Positions 43,461-51,685 are shown, counted from the first letter of the stretch. The stretch: DNA of 64,000 nucleotides from Pseudomonadota bacterium (GCA_026388315.1 JAPLKA010000021.1:1-64000); one strand, 5' to 3'. Numbers and translations: made by a program. Notes: generated by a model from the letters alone, not told the origin.

Positions 43461-44683
43461 GTTGTTGCCTCCGTGTATTGTTTTGCAAAGTCCTCCGGGT
43501 CATTGATTGTTTCGAGGTCAGAGAGCTTTTTCAGCATATTTGCGTTGACCTCCACGCCGGTGAGTTCAGCCCATTTTCTGAGCTTATCTTCGGCGTTTTT
43601 AAGCCTGCTGATGCCCTCTGCCCTGACAGTGACCTTCGGTACGATGATCTTCTCTATTTTTATTTCTGCAGCCCCTTTTGCGAGCGCTGCCTGACGTATC
43701 GCTTCCTCGTTTACCTTTGAGAGGTCTTCCTCGCTGATTTCGAATGTGAGTTTCACACAGTCGCCCGCTGCGATGTCGCCGAGGTCGTCTGTAGTTGGGA
43801 TACCGTTCATGGGTTTTCTTACCTTCATTACCCTTGCCGGAGTTTCTATAAAACGCGAGGTAAGTTCCTGCTTAGATAATTCGTGGATATAAAAGCCCTT
43901 ATGGTCGCCAGCATCGCCGTAATCGAGACGCGTGATGCTGCCGCAGTAGCTTATTTCTCTCCATGACTGTGATTTATGAATGTGTCCGAGACAAACAAGA
44001 TTTGCCCCGGCTAATCTCAGATCGCCTACGGTAAGTTCGAGTTCTTTGCCAATCATCCGGTGGCCAGTAGGAAGAACAGAACCCGTTACGGTAAAGTGAC
44101 CTACCATGATTGCAGGTATGCCGGAGGTTGACCCTCTGGATAACCGAACTGAGTGGTTTACTTCTCCCCATGCCCGGAGAATATCTCTGAGCAAATCTGC
44201 GGTCTGTTCGTTCGACCCCTGTGACGATTGATTGCCGTTGCCATTTCCGTTTACAACATTTGCCTTTGTGACTGACGGCAATAGCGAAATGAGAGCAACC
44301 GGCTTATCGCAGGTTGCTAAATTAGCTACAAACTGCCTGGAATCCAGCAGGTATACCTGCTCTGGCCTGTCTGTTACAAATATGCTGTTTTTCCCTTTGA
44401 GTTTTGCAAGGGCATTTACGCTGCCCTCTGCATCATGTGTTGTCGTGCCCCTTATGACTACAACAGGGGCAATGTCAGCGCATTGCTGAATAAATTTCAT
44501 TGCCGCCAATGAGGCAGGAGAACCAAGTTCAACGCTGTCGTGGAATGTATCCCCCGCAACAGCGATAAGGTCCGGTTGCTCACTAATGGCGACACCTATC
44601 AGGTGGTTGCTGCACTTGACAATCTCCGCTAACAACTGAGGCGGGTTGTCAAAGTGCAGGTCTCCCGTGTGAAGTATTTTCAT
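43457..44683 (-). CDS. sbcD: SbcD/Mre11-like nuclease
   Basis: The protein has 408 residues. Metallophosphoesterase motifs are GDLHFD, AVAGDTFHD, IRGTTTHD (Asn-His motif replaced by Thr-His-Asp), VGHFTVTG and CLGHIHK. The usual GNHD is GTTTHD here, a feature worth noting. Together with SbcC it forms an Mre11-Rad50-type complex. It may process replication or transfer intermediates of the element. Confidence 0.85.
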   Translation of the reverse strand: MKILHTGDLHFDNPPQLLAEIVKCSNHLIGVAISEQPDLIAVAGDTFHDSVELGSPASLAAMKFIQQCADIAPVVVIRGTTTHDAEGSVNALAKLKGKNSIFVTDRPEQVYLLDSRQFVANLATCDKPVALISLLPSVTKANVVNGNGNGNQSSQGSNEQTADLLRDILRAWGEVNHSVRLSRGSTSGIPAIMVGHFTVTGSVLPTGHRMIGKELELTVGDLRLAGANLVCLGHIHKSQSWREISYCGSITRLDYGDAGDHKGFYIHELSKQELTSRFIETPARVMKVRKPMNGIPTTDDLGDIAAGDCVKLTFEISEEDLSKVNEEAIRQAALAKGAAEIKIEKIIVPKVTVRAEGISRLKNAEDKLRKWAELTGVEVNANMLKKLSDLETINDPEDFAKQYTEATT

Positions 44684-44713
44684 ATGGTCTCCTTGTTGTT
44701 TTGAAGGTTGTTT

Positions 44714-45607
44714 TTATTGATTTACCAGCAGACGGTATAAGTCTTTTACGCCTGCCTTCTCGTGATTCCTGATGGTTTTCACACTGCACCATTTCCAGCG
44801 CAGCGAATCTTCGATTTCCTTTTTCGCCTTTTGCCCCGGTTCATCATTGTCCAGGGCAAGATAAACTTCCTTCGGATGCATTTCGGTATATAATTCTTTG
44901 AACTTCCCGGCATTCCCCGCTCCATTCAGGGAAACGAGTGAAACGTTTTTCATATTCAAGACGATTTCACCGGCAAGCGCATCGAGGATGGATTCAGCTA
45001 CAAGCACCTTTTTTGGATCTCTTCGCAGGACCCACAGCGCTTTGTTTCCGAGTGTTTTTCTTTTTTTCTCTGAGTAGCCGCGGCATTCCAGTCCCACCAT
45101 GTGAAACGGGTCAGGTAGCGGTATGCCTACATAATCGTATCCTTCGGGGTCACGGTATATAACCGCCCCCATTTCCTTATGGTAATGTACGCCCTTACTC
45201 TCAAAGTATTTTTGAACCTTTGTGAGGAAAGGACGTTTCAGGAGATTGAGATAGGTCTTTCGGACCCACTCTGTTTTGTCATCATCCTCTTGTTTGTCTT
45301 TTGATGGTAAAACTTTTGGATGGCACTCGTAGTTATTTTCGCTGAGTTTTTGACACGCCTCTATGAATGAACAATTATCGAGCGCCTGAACCAGACTGAT
45401 AATGTCTCCTGATACACCAGACCCCCAGTCCTTCCATGTCCATATATCTCTGTAATAACTGACCTGGAACGATGGTTCTTTTTCATCGCGGAACGGTGAA
45501 AAGAATGATGCTCCGTTCCCGCAACGCCTGTACCCGTGAAAACTGTTTTGCTCACAGAAATTTACGAGATCTATCTGCTTAATGCTTTGTGTGTCGAACT
45601 GTAGCAT
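44714..45607 (-). CDS. DnaG-like primase with Toprim domain
   Basis: The protein has 297 residues. The N-terminal part (FFSPFRDEKEPSFQVSYY, WKDWGSGVSGDIISLVQ) is a CHC2-like domain, though the zinc ligands are only partly visible (a single CG pair). The Toprim part has VLVAESILDALAGEI and VYLALDNDEPGQKAKKE. This is the short phage/plasmid primase class. It belongs to the unit with SbcD, SbcC and RDF. With the primase-polymerase initiator, the element has two primases. Confidence 0.85.
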   Translation of the reverse strand: MLQFDTQSIKQIDLVNFCEQNSFHGYRRCGNGASFFSPFRDEKEPSFQVSYYRDIWTWKDWGSGVSGDIISLVQALDNCSFIEACQKLSENNYECHPKVLPSKDKQEDDDKTEWVRKTYLNLLKRPFLTKVQKYFESKGVHYHKEMGAVIYRDPEGYDYVGIPLPDPFHMVGLECRGYSEKKRKTLGNKALWVLRRDPKKVLVAESILDALAGEIVLNMKNVSLVSLNGAGNAGKFKELYTEMHPKEVYLALDNDEPGQKAKKEIEDSLRWKWCSVKTIRNHEKAGVKDLYRLLVNQ

Positions 45608-45619
45608 CTCAACACCTCC

Positions 45620-45892
45620 TTAGAAGCAATCATACTGAAGATAGTTTCTTTTGTTTTTCTTCGCAAATGCTATGTCGATCTTAATGTTACTCCTTACCTG
45701 ATCGTTGTCCGCAATCTTTAACATTGCTTTGAGTGATGTAACCGAAATTTCCATGACCCCGCACATGTCCGCATTCAAACTGTCGAAATACCCGTTATCA
45801 TTGAGATACTGTGCGACCTTCTCGTCGTGCCACAGATTGAAAGTCTCTCCGCCAAGTTTGATTTCGTTTACTCTGTACGCTCTTATGCTCAT
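45620..45892 (-). CDS. Unknown protein, first gene of the primase-SbcCD unit
   Basis: The protein has 90 residues. GGETFNLWHDEKVAQYLNDN and SLKAMLKIADNDQVRSNIK are the main segments; it is helical and soluble. No family is recognised. A ribosome site AAGGAGG-like precedes the ATG, and the leader motif (45947-45987) is about 55 bases upstream. Confidence 0.65.
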   Translation of the reverse strand: MSIRAYRVNEIKLGGETFNLWHDEKVAQYLNDNGYFDSLNADMCGVMEISVTSLKAMLKIADNDQVRSNIKIDIAFAKKNKRNYLQYDCF

Positions 45893-45946
45893 GGTTGCCT
45901 CCTTTTTTATTTGGATTTTTAAGGTTGCCCTGAATGTTTTCTGAAT

Positions 45947-45987
45947 GTTTTCGGATAAACCTACTGAAGATTTTGATTATGTATTAC
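45947..45987 (-). promoter_or_regulatory. Conserved leader motif, copy at 45.9 kb
   Basis: On plus: GTTTTCGGATAAACCTACTG, then AAGATTTTGATTATGTATTAC. It is the closest match to the 30431 copy (about 35 of 41 positions) and lies upstream of the primase-SbcCD unit. Confidence 0.75.
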
Positions 45988-46009
45988 TTATTTACGTATG
46001 CCACAAAAA

Positions 46010-46036
46010 AAGCCCAGGGTATTGAAACCCTGGGCT
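46010..46036. terminator. Terminator after the ArdC unit
   Basis: AAGCCCAGGG and CCCTGGGCTT form a perfect stem with A run on one side and T run nearby on the other, between the 46049 gene and the leader of the next unit. Confidence 0.85.
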
Positions 46037-46048
46037 TACGGTGTTTTT

Positions 46049-46333
46049 TTAACTCCAGCGCGGTCTTTGTTTTGTCTGGAACTCCCCGACGTGGTTCTCA
46101 GGAAGAATCACTGTTTCCCCCGTGGATAAAACTGAATCCAGCGAGCGTCCATCGTCGGGATATTTTTCGCAGAGTTCCTGCTTTATCTCTTCCTCTTTCC
46201 ACATAGGGACAAGCCTGGTCTCCAGATGCGACCACCAGTCGTGCCACCAGCCACCCTCTTCGGGCCCTCCGTAGCAACGTTCTACGTGGTACGCACCCAA
46301 CATCACCAATCCTCTTTTTTTAAACCCTTTCAT
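46049..46333 (-). CDS. Phage-type hypothetical protein
   Basis: The protein has 94 residues. CYGGPEEGGWWHDWWSHLET is the mark of a small hypothetical family of mobile elements that I know as CYGGPEEGG proteins. It is followed by a Glu-rich helix. The gene is the last of the ArdC unit. No function is known. Confidence 0.65.
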   Translation of the reverse strand: MKGFKKRGLVMLGAYHVERCYGGPEEGGWWHDWWSHLETRLVPMWKEEEIKQELCEKYPDDGRSLDSVLSTGETVILPENHVGEFQTKQRPRWS

Positions 46334-46344
46334 ATCTTCTCCCT

Positions 46345-46716
46345 TCAGCTCAAAAATTCAGTGAGCCTTTTTATTATTGTTGATTCTCTCATCCTGTCGA
46401 AGTTACGACCGAGAGCTTCCCTGACAGCTTTTTCCGATTGAAGGAAAATGCTATCAATAATCCCTTGTTCTTCTTTATCAAAAACAGTCAGCGATACGTA
46501 TCCTAAGGGATTATTGATACCCAGCACATAGACGGTATCCTTCGATCCAAATATGGTCAGTTTGTCGCTGTATCCGTTTTCGAGTTCATATCTTCTGTTC
46601 TGATAATCAAGGACAAGTGCAGGGTTGTATCGGCCTGCCGCAACCTGTTCAGATATTTCTTCCTTCCGTATTTCATACTTTCTTACCCTTCTCATGTTTC
46701 TATCCTCTAATTTCAT
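46345..46716 (-). CDS. Unknown small protein
   Basis: The protein has 123 residues: a basic N-terminal helix (residues 1-30), then a beta-rich part (NRRYELENGYSDKLTIFGS, VYVLGINNPLGYVSL), then helical. It overlaps the small TM gene stop by 4 bases. The function is unknown. Confidence 0.6.
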   Translation of the reverse strand: MKLEDRNMRRVRKYEIRKEEISEQVAAGRYNPALVLDYQNRRYELENGYSDKLTIFGSKDTVYVLGINNPLGYVSLTVFDKEEQGIIDSIFLQSEKAVREALGRNFDRMRESTIIKRLTEFLS

Positions 46717-46826
46717 TCATAAGGTATCTGAAAAGCCCTGTAGAATATCCCTATGGCGAAATAGGCAAATCCTGATGCCACAAGGATAATGTATAACGCG
46801 TCTTTCTTAATCTTCCTGACTTTCAT
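46713..46826 (-). CDS. Small membrane protein (37 residues)
   Basis: The ATG at 46826 overlaps the 3' end of ardC and has GGGGG upstream. One membrane helix (YIILVASGFAYFAIGIFY). The size resembles small modulators of larger membrane proteins. A longer frame to 46967 exists but would read through ardC in another frame and is rejected. Confidence 0.55.
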   Translation of the reverse strand: MKVRKIKKDALYIILVASGFAYFAIGIFYRAFQIPYE

Positions 46827-47700
46827 TGTTACCCCCGTTGATGATGAACTCCGCCGCCTTCTGCGCCTGTGCGGCAGCGAAAATGACCATCTTTTTGTCC
46901 TCATGGAGCTTGCGAAGCCATGAGCTGATGTAGGACGATGAATTTTCGATAGTAGCATTGTTTTCAATCCCGGTATGAGCGCACAAAAATGCAGCGCCCA
47001 TTTCTGCTATCAACTCTTCTTTGCTGTACACTTCGCTACCGAAGTTTACCCTCTGCACCCCCTCCCTGTTGAGCCTCGACCGATGACCTGTCCAGTGAAC
47101 CAATTCGTGATATATCACGGAACAGTAAGACTCCATGTTACGAAAGTATTCTTTTTTGGGTATTGTGACGGTATCTGTAGCAGGCGTATAGTACGCCTCC
47201 GTACCGTCCTTTATGGTGCACCCCGTCTTTCTGACAAGGTTTTCGCATTCAACGATATCTGCAACGATGCTTTGCGGTGTCGGGTACGTTATTTCCTCGC
47301 ACTGTTCTACGTTAAATACTGTGTAGTAGCGCAATAACGGGTATCTCTTGGAACCTTTTGAAGCGGAACCTGTAATCTTCGTTGAAAATGCTCCCGCCGT
47401 TAATTCTGTCTCATTCTCATTGGTGTTCTTGGTAACGAAGTCGGTGAACTTCCATAAGATAACCGGATACCCTTTTTCGCCTTTTTTTACGCTTCCATTT
47501 AGCTGCCCCGCCTGCTTGAAGGTCAGCCAATAAGGGGCTGAATAAGGTGCACACTGCAACAATAAAGTGTTGATCCCTCTGTACTCTTTTTTTGAGACAA
47601 GATTCTGCGGCAATCCTGTCGTAAATGGCTTCTTCCAAGGAACAACGCCTTTTTCGAGGGCGGCAATAATCCTGTCTGTGATGATTTCGTATACGGACAT
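46807..47700 (-). CDS. ardC: ArdC-like antirestriction protein (DUF1738/ssDNA-binding)
   Basis: The protein has 297 residues. The N-terminal ssDNA-binding part has YEIITDRIIAALEKGVVPW and YRGINTLLL. The C-terminal metalloprotease-like part has YHELVHWTGH (HExxH plus H) and EELIAEMGAAFLC. ArdC of pSA protects incoming single-stranded DNA from host restriction. It heads a unit directly behind a leader motif. Its position close to the integrase end would allow early expression. Confidence 0.9.
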   Translation of the reverse strand: MSVYEIITDRIIAALEKGVVPWKKPFTTGLPQNLVSKKEYRGINTLLLQCAPYSAPYWLTFKQAGQLNGSVKKGEKGYPVILWKFTDFVTKNTNENETELTAGAFSTKITGSASKGSKRYPLLRYYTVFNVEQCEEITYPTPQSIVADIVECENLVRKTGCTIKDGTEAYYTPATDTVTIPKKEYFRNMESYCSVIYHELVHWTGHRSRLNREGVQRVNFGSEVYSKEELIAEMGAAFLCAHTGIENNATIENSSSYISSWLRKLHEDKKMVIFAAAQAQKAAEFIINGGNNESQED

Positions 47701-47809
47701 ATGTCCTCCTTTTTTTGATAGTTTTTACCTGAACGGGTTTCTTGGGTTTGATTTGAATCGTTTACATTCCTCGGAGTTCGCTCCGGGGTAGTTGGGTATT
47801 TGATTGATT

Positions 47810-47854
47810 CTTTTCGGATAGACCTACTGGTTATTCTCTATGGATATGTATTAG
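47810..47854 (-). promoter_or_regulatory. Conserved leader motif, copy upstream of ardC
   Basis: On plus: CTTTTCGGATAGACCTACTG, then GTTATTCTCTATGGATATG, then TATTAG. It is four bases longer than the other copies in the second half, and lies about 110 bases upstream of the ardC start. Confidence 0.65.
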
Positions 47855-47956
47855 TTTCTGGCTAACATCAAATAATTAATCCTGTCGATAGTAATACATT
47901 TTAATATGAAACTAAAAAGTTTTTGTGAATAAAATTTAAAATAAAAGGGGATTTCT

Positions 47957-48934
47957 ATGCTTACTCTATACAAAGCCAATCTCAACAAAGCCAATCACAA
48001 ACTAACTCTATCCAATAATTATAAAGATTGTGATAACCAAACCTATGACAATCAGCTTCATTACCATGTTATTTATGAGCTTGCCATGCACACTGCGAGA
48101 AATAAATATGAACATAAAGTACGTGATGTAATCGAAGAGATACACGATTTATGCGGTGATTTATCGTACAGAGAAGGTATTCTCGAAGAATTTTACGGTG
48201 ATCAAGCTTTTGCTCGCCGCATTGCAAAATTTGTTAGCTCTGGCTATGAGCCCACGGCAGATTTGACAAGGTATAAGTGCGTCGATGTTGTCGATATTTA
48301 CCTTTGTCTCGCATATTTTTCTTGCATGAGTGGTTGGAAAACCAGCGATATTAACGTGTTAAAGAAACACCAAGACATGGCTTATTATTTAGCGATTGAT
48401 TCAAGCGCTACACTCTGGACCACCAACGATAAAGAGATACTTTCTTTTTGTGATGGTAAGGTTGCGCTTGAACTTGCAAAGAATTCAGTTTTAAACGGCT
48501 GGACAACTGATGACAAAGAGATACTTAAACTTTGCCGGGGGGAAGTTGCGCTTGTGCTTGCAGGCAATTCTGTTAAAACCGGCTGGACCACCAATGACAA
48601 AGAGATACTTATGCTACAAAAATACAGTAGCAACACCATTACATTGGATCTTGCAAAGAATTCAAATAAAAACGGCTGGACAACTGATGACAAAGAGATA
48701 CTTTCCCTCCACCATGGTCGCGTTGCGCTTAATCTTGCAAAGAATTCAGGTAAAACCGGCTGGACAACTGATGACAAAGAGATACTTTCCCTTCACCAAG
48801 GGGGCGTTGCGTTCTGGCTGTCAAAATGTCAGAAACTGTCTACAAGCGATAGCAAAATATTATATCTGGTAGAAGCATATCGTAACCAATACAACAAAAG
48901 GATTTTTAACCTGAGAAAAAAAACTGTTTCATAG
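47957..48934 (+). CDS. Unknown repeat protein with W-T-DDKEIL units
   Basis: The protein has 325 residues. The N-terminal 130 residues are unassigned and helical. From about 140 to 300 there are five to six units of about 33 residues of the form W-T-T-D-D-K-E-I-L-S-L...VALNLAKNS..., likely alpha-alpha repeats (a variant of HEAT-like repeats). The DNA is visibly AT-richer than neighbouring genes. It is on plus and immediately upstream of xis. It is probably foreign cargo; its partner is unknown. It may be a defence or binding protein, but there is no evidence. Confidence 0.65.
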   Translation: MLTLYKANLNKANHKLTLSNNYKDCDNQTYDNQLHYHVIYELAMHTARNKYEHKVRDVIEEIHDLCGDLSYREGILEEFYGDQAFARRIAKFVSSGYEPTADLTRYKCVDVVDIYLCLAYFSCMSGWKTSDINVLKKHQDMAYYLAIDSSATLWTTNDKEILSFCDGKVALELAKNSVLNGWTTDDKEILKLCRGEVALVLAGNSVKTGWTTNDKEILMLQKYSSNTITLDLAKNSNKNGWTTDDKEILSLHHGRVALNLAKNSGKTGWTTDDKEILSLHQGGVAFWLSKCQKLSTSDSKILYLVEAYRNQYNKRIFNLRKKTVS

Positions 48935-48945
48935 AGGGATACAGA

Positions 48946-49176
48946 ATGGGTACGCTTGATGACATAAATCCCCGTTGGCTATCGGTAAAACTCGCCTGTG
49001 CTTATTCGTCGATGTCAAAAAACACAATAAAGAAATATCTTATCACGGGCGAGATAGCCGGGAGCAAAAAAGGTGGTAAATGGTATGTTGATAAAAATTC
49101 TATTGATGCGTTCTTTCAGGAGGACACGGCGCGGGCGCACGAAATAGCAGATAAGATTTTATCGAGGATGAAATAA
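48946..49176 (+). CDS. xis: Excisionase-type DNA-binding protein
   Basis: The protein has 76 residues with the winged helix of MerR-like excisionase/HTH_17 proteins: WLSVKLACAYSSMSKNTIKK then KKGGKWYVDKNSIDAFF. It lies 5 bp upstream of the integrase promoter region and 42 bp from its ATG. It should bend DNA at the attachment site and favour excision. Confidence 0.8.
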   Translation: MGTLDDINPRWLSVKLACAYSSMSKNTIKKYLITGEIAGSKKGGKWYVDKNSIDAFFQEDTARAHEIADKILSRMK

Positions 49177-49181
49177 TTGTC

Positions 49182-49210
49182 TTGACAGATAAATTGTTAT
49201 TTTTTAAGAT
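49182..49210 (+). promoter_or_regulatory. Strong promoter of the integrase gene
   Basis: TTGACA (49182) and TAAGAT (49205) with exact 17-bp spacing. The integrase ATG is at 49218, so the mRNA would be leaderless or nearly so. It begins four bases after the stop of xis. Confidence 0.65.
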
Positions 49211-49217
49211 CGACACC

Positions 49218-50234
49218 ATGAGGTTATTTAAACGTGCTAACGGTATTTATTACGTAGAGTTAAAGCACAACCAAAAACAATCTCTCCATACTAAAGACAA
49301 AAGTATCGCTCAGACCGCTTTCAACAGGCTAAAGCGTGGTGTGCTTTCGGGAAAGCTAACAGAACTTAGCAGTAAGGGCAGCACGATTACCCTTGAACAA
49401 TTCAAAAAAGATTACATTAAGATTGTGAGCTCAACAAAAGAAGCATCCTCAGAACGATCCGACGACCTTTCTTTTAGAAAATTCATCGACAATGTAGGCA
49501 ATAAAGCATTGAGAAATATTACCAGCAAAGACATTTCTACATTTCATTCCGACGTGTTAGCATCGGGCGCGAGTAAATCAACGGTGAACACCTATATTAG
49601 AAGGCTAAAGGCAGCCTTTAACAAAGCCGTAGATTGGAAATACCTATCAGAAAACCCTTATTTAAAGCACAAACAATACAAGGAAGATGAAAAAATACCC
49701 CGTTACCTGGAAATAAAAGAAGTGGCTGTTTTATTCAAGGCAATTACCGATCCTGACTTTAGCACTATGGTTTATACATACATTCTTACCGGATGCAGGC
49801 GTGCGGAGCTTGTCAGGCTTAGATGGGAGCATATCAAAGAAGATTATATTATCATTGTCAAGACGAAGACCCACGCAGAGCGGACCGTAACGATTTCGGA
49901 AGAATTAAAGGCTATCCTAAAGCCGATAAAACGCAATATAGGTTTTGTTTTCCCCAGGTGGAGATCGCCAGACGCCATATCAAGAAAGTTTCACGGGTAT
50001 GTTAAAGATGCAAAGATACCGAATATTAGATTGCACGACCTCAGACATACGACAGCCAGTTATCTTGCGATGTCAGGCGAAACCCTTGACAACATTGCTA
50101 ACATCCTCGGCCATTCCGACAAAAGAACAACAAAAATATATGCCCACTTGTCCCCGGCGTATCAGAAAAAAGCAATGGACAAAATAGGTCCAGCGCTCGG
50201 TCTTTCCAGAAAAATATTGCGTTCTATTAAGTAA
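49218..50234 (+). CDS. int: Tyrosine integrase
   Basis: With ATG 49218 it has 338 residues (a TTG start at 49182 would add 12). An N-terminal SAM-like binding domain carries SKSTVNTYIRRLKAAFNKAV. The catalytic residues are Arg in TGCRRAEL near 193, His/Arg in HDLRHTTA near 272-275, His in LGHSDKRTT and the nucleophile Tyr in KIYAHL near 305. It acts at the tRNA-Thr attachment site 70 bases downstream of its stop. Confidence 0.95.
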   Translation: MRLFKRANGIYYVELKHNQKQSLHTKDKSIAQTAFNRLKRGVLSGKLTELSSKGSTITLEQFKKDYIKIVSSTKEASSERSDDLSFRKFIDNVGNKALRNITSKDISTFHSDVLASGASKSTVNTYIRRLKAAFNKAVDWKYLSENPYLKHKQYKEDEKIPRYLEIKEVAVLFKAITDPDFSTMVYTYILTGCRRAELVRLRWEHIKEDYIIIVKTKTHAERTVTISEELKAILKPIKRNIGFVFPRWRSPDAISRKFHGYVKDAKIPNIRLHDLRHTTASYLAMSGETLDNIANILGHSDKRTTKIYAHLSPAYQKKAMDKIGPALGLSRKILRSIK

Positions 50235-50305
50235 AACAAAAAAAGGGGATTGCTCTCAAAATGCGCCCACTTGCTTGTAAGTGTTTGATATTATTAGATG
50301 AGAAA

Positions 50306-50352
50306 CCTCACTCGTAATGAGCAGGTCCGGGGTTCAATTCCCCGCGTCGGCT
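50306..50352 (+). other. Attachment site: 3' fragment of tRNA-Thr(CGU)
   Basis: CCTCACTCGTAATGAG is the anticodon arm (loop CTCGTAA, anticodon CGU); CGGGGTTCAATTCCCCG is the T arm; CGTCGGCT is the 3' acceptor strand plus discriminator. The 5' half of the tRNA (expected start GCCGACG) is absent from the upstream sequence. This is the element-chromosome boundary (attR). Confidence 0.8.
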
Positions 50353-50432
50353 TGTAATTTCAATAAGTTACAAACCTCCCAAAAAGACAACCGACAACAC
50401 ACTGACAACATCACAGAAGAGGGGCATTAATT

Positions 50433-50567
50433 GTGGCCGTAAAATCAGACGATGTCATAGAAATTAAAGACCGCAGGGACACTCCATTTTATATTTGTGA
50501 TGATGCTCTTGTCGAACGTGCAGGAAAGCATATCGGGCCATTTGGCGGAGCCATAAAGTTTTTATAG
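50433..50567 (+). pseudogene. Short fragment of a helix-turn-helix replication-type protein
   Basis: The GTG at 50433 gives 44 residues: VAVKSDDVIEIKDRRDTPFY, later ERAGKHIGPFGGAIKFL. It resembles the start of phage/plasmid proteins with VIEIRDKR and K.GPYG.AVY (N-terminal winged helix). It stops abruptly at the point where the winged helix should continue, so it is probably a remnant of another element at this tRNA. Confidence 0.5.
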
Positions 50568-50610
50568 CAATTATAGCGGAGAGCTATCAATGTACGAGGA
50601 AATTAAAATG

Positions 50611-50683
50611 CGTCCCCACGGAGATTCGAACTCCGGTTGCCGGCGTGAAAGGCCAGTGTCCTAGGCCTCTAGACGATGGGGAC
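50611..50683 (-). tRNA. tRNA-Glu (UUC)
   Basis: It has a full cloverleaf: acceptor GTCCCCA/TGGGGAC, anticodon loop with TTC, T arm CGGAGTTCGAATCTCCG. No CCA is encoded. It is adjacent to tRNA-Lys, on minus, in the chromosome beyond the element. Confidence 0.95.
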
Positions 50684-50688
50684 ATTTT

Positions 50689-50762
50689 TGGGCCGTGCAA
50701 GACTTGAACTTGCGACTCTCTGCTTAAAAGGCAGATACTCTACCAACCTGAGTTAACGGCCC
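50689..50762 (-). tRNA. tRNA-Lys (UUU)
   Basis: It has acceptor GGGCCGT/ACGGCCC, anticodon loop CTTTTAA (UUU) and T arm GCAAGTTCAAGTCTTGC. It lies 5 bp upstream (minus sense) of tRNA-Glu and is likely co-transcribed. Confidence 0.95.
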
Positions 50763-51214
50763 GTGAGCCTATAAAGATATGAAAATTTTCAGGTATTGTC
50801 AAGTCTAATGAAGTCGATCACACAACAATTAAAACTAAGACGAAAAAAGACGGTCCAAGAAAGCCCATTACAAAGCCCTCTAAAAGGTGTCAAAAATGTA
50901 TACACTGTAACTGCTCAATAACGCTGAACTTATTTATTACACTTTTCTATTCGCCTGCCATGAAGCCTAATAGAATCAATTGAAAATACCATTGTTTCTA
51001 TTAGGCTTTTTGACTGCTTAACAGAGAGTCATAATAAGATAACCCTTATAATACCAATAATATGGAAATGGATGTCTACAACTTTTTAACAAGTTTTTCA
51101 CAAAACATGTTGAAAATATCTCCAACCGCTTAATACCAAATTGCAAATGAGGTTTAAGGCTCTGAGCAAAGTTAAGCGTTATATGCAAACAGGTATAAAG
51201 AGGGGCGAAGGTTA
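50763..51214. other. Intergenic region with a terminator
   Basis: No gene is seen. A hairpin AAGCCTAATAGAA / TTTCTATTAGGCTT at 50963-51008 followed by TTTTT probably ends transcription. The remainder is AT-rich. Confidence 0.6.
50963..51012 (+). terminator. Long-stem terminator
   Basis: AAGCCTAATAGAA pairs with TTTCTATTAGGCTT over about 12 bp; the loop is about 18 bases; a T run follows on plus, and an A-poor flank on the other side. Confidence 0.7.
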
Positions 51215-51685
51215 TTAACGGGTTAAAAAGCCTGTAAAACCAACTTTCGTGCCAACCTTCAGATTACAACGGTCCGCTGTTCCTCCATTGATTTCAAGGA
51301 CATATCTGGCCGGGGCTTTTGAAGCAATAGTGGTTTCGTCATGTGGTTTTGCAAAACGGTAAATGTCGGCAACCATAAATCTTGAATCTATAAAAACCAT
51401 ATCGAGGGAGATAAAAGTATTTCTCATCCAGAAAAACCTTATTTCATCACCGCTGAATATGAAAAGCATCCCGGCATTTTGACCGAGCGACTTTCTGAAC
51501 ATGAGCCCCTTCTCGTGCTCCTGAGGTGTCGACGCAAGCTCAACCTTAAAACTGCATAGCTTTTTCTCATCATCTCCATAAAAAGTTACAGTTTTGTCTT
51601 TCGCATAAACATGATATGGATAAAAATATCCAAAGAGTGTAATGAACAGTACGGGTAATAAAAAAAAACGAATGTGATCAACCAT
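51215..51685 (-). CDS. DUF192 family exported protein
   Basis: I choose Met 51685 ([14 protein letters not shown]), giving 156 residues with a signal or anchor helix (6-28). The DUF192 core has [39 protein letters not shown] and SLDMVFID, and ends with [20 protein letters not shown]. It is an extracytoplasmic beta fold of unknown role. It overlaps the DedA gene end by 8 bases. Confidence 0.85.
   Translation of the reverse strand: MVDHIRFFLLPVLFITLFGYFYPYHVYAKDKTVTFYGDDEKKLCSFKVELASTPQEHEKGLMFRKSLGQNAGMLFIFSGDEIRFFWMRNTFISLDMVFIDSRFMVADIYRFAKPHDETTIASKAPARYVLEINGGTADRCNLKVGTKVGFTGFLTR

Noticed and set aside
46713-46967. 84-residue frame overlapping ardC
   Set aside because: Most of it lies antiphase within ardC; only the 37-residue 3' part with its own ribosome site is credible.
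50306-50352. A complete tRNA-Thr gene
   Set aside because: The 5' acceptor strand and D arm are absent from the preceding bases.
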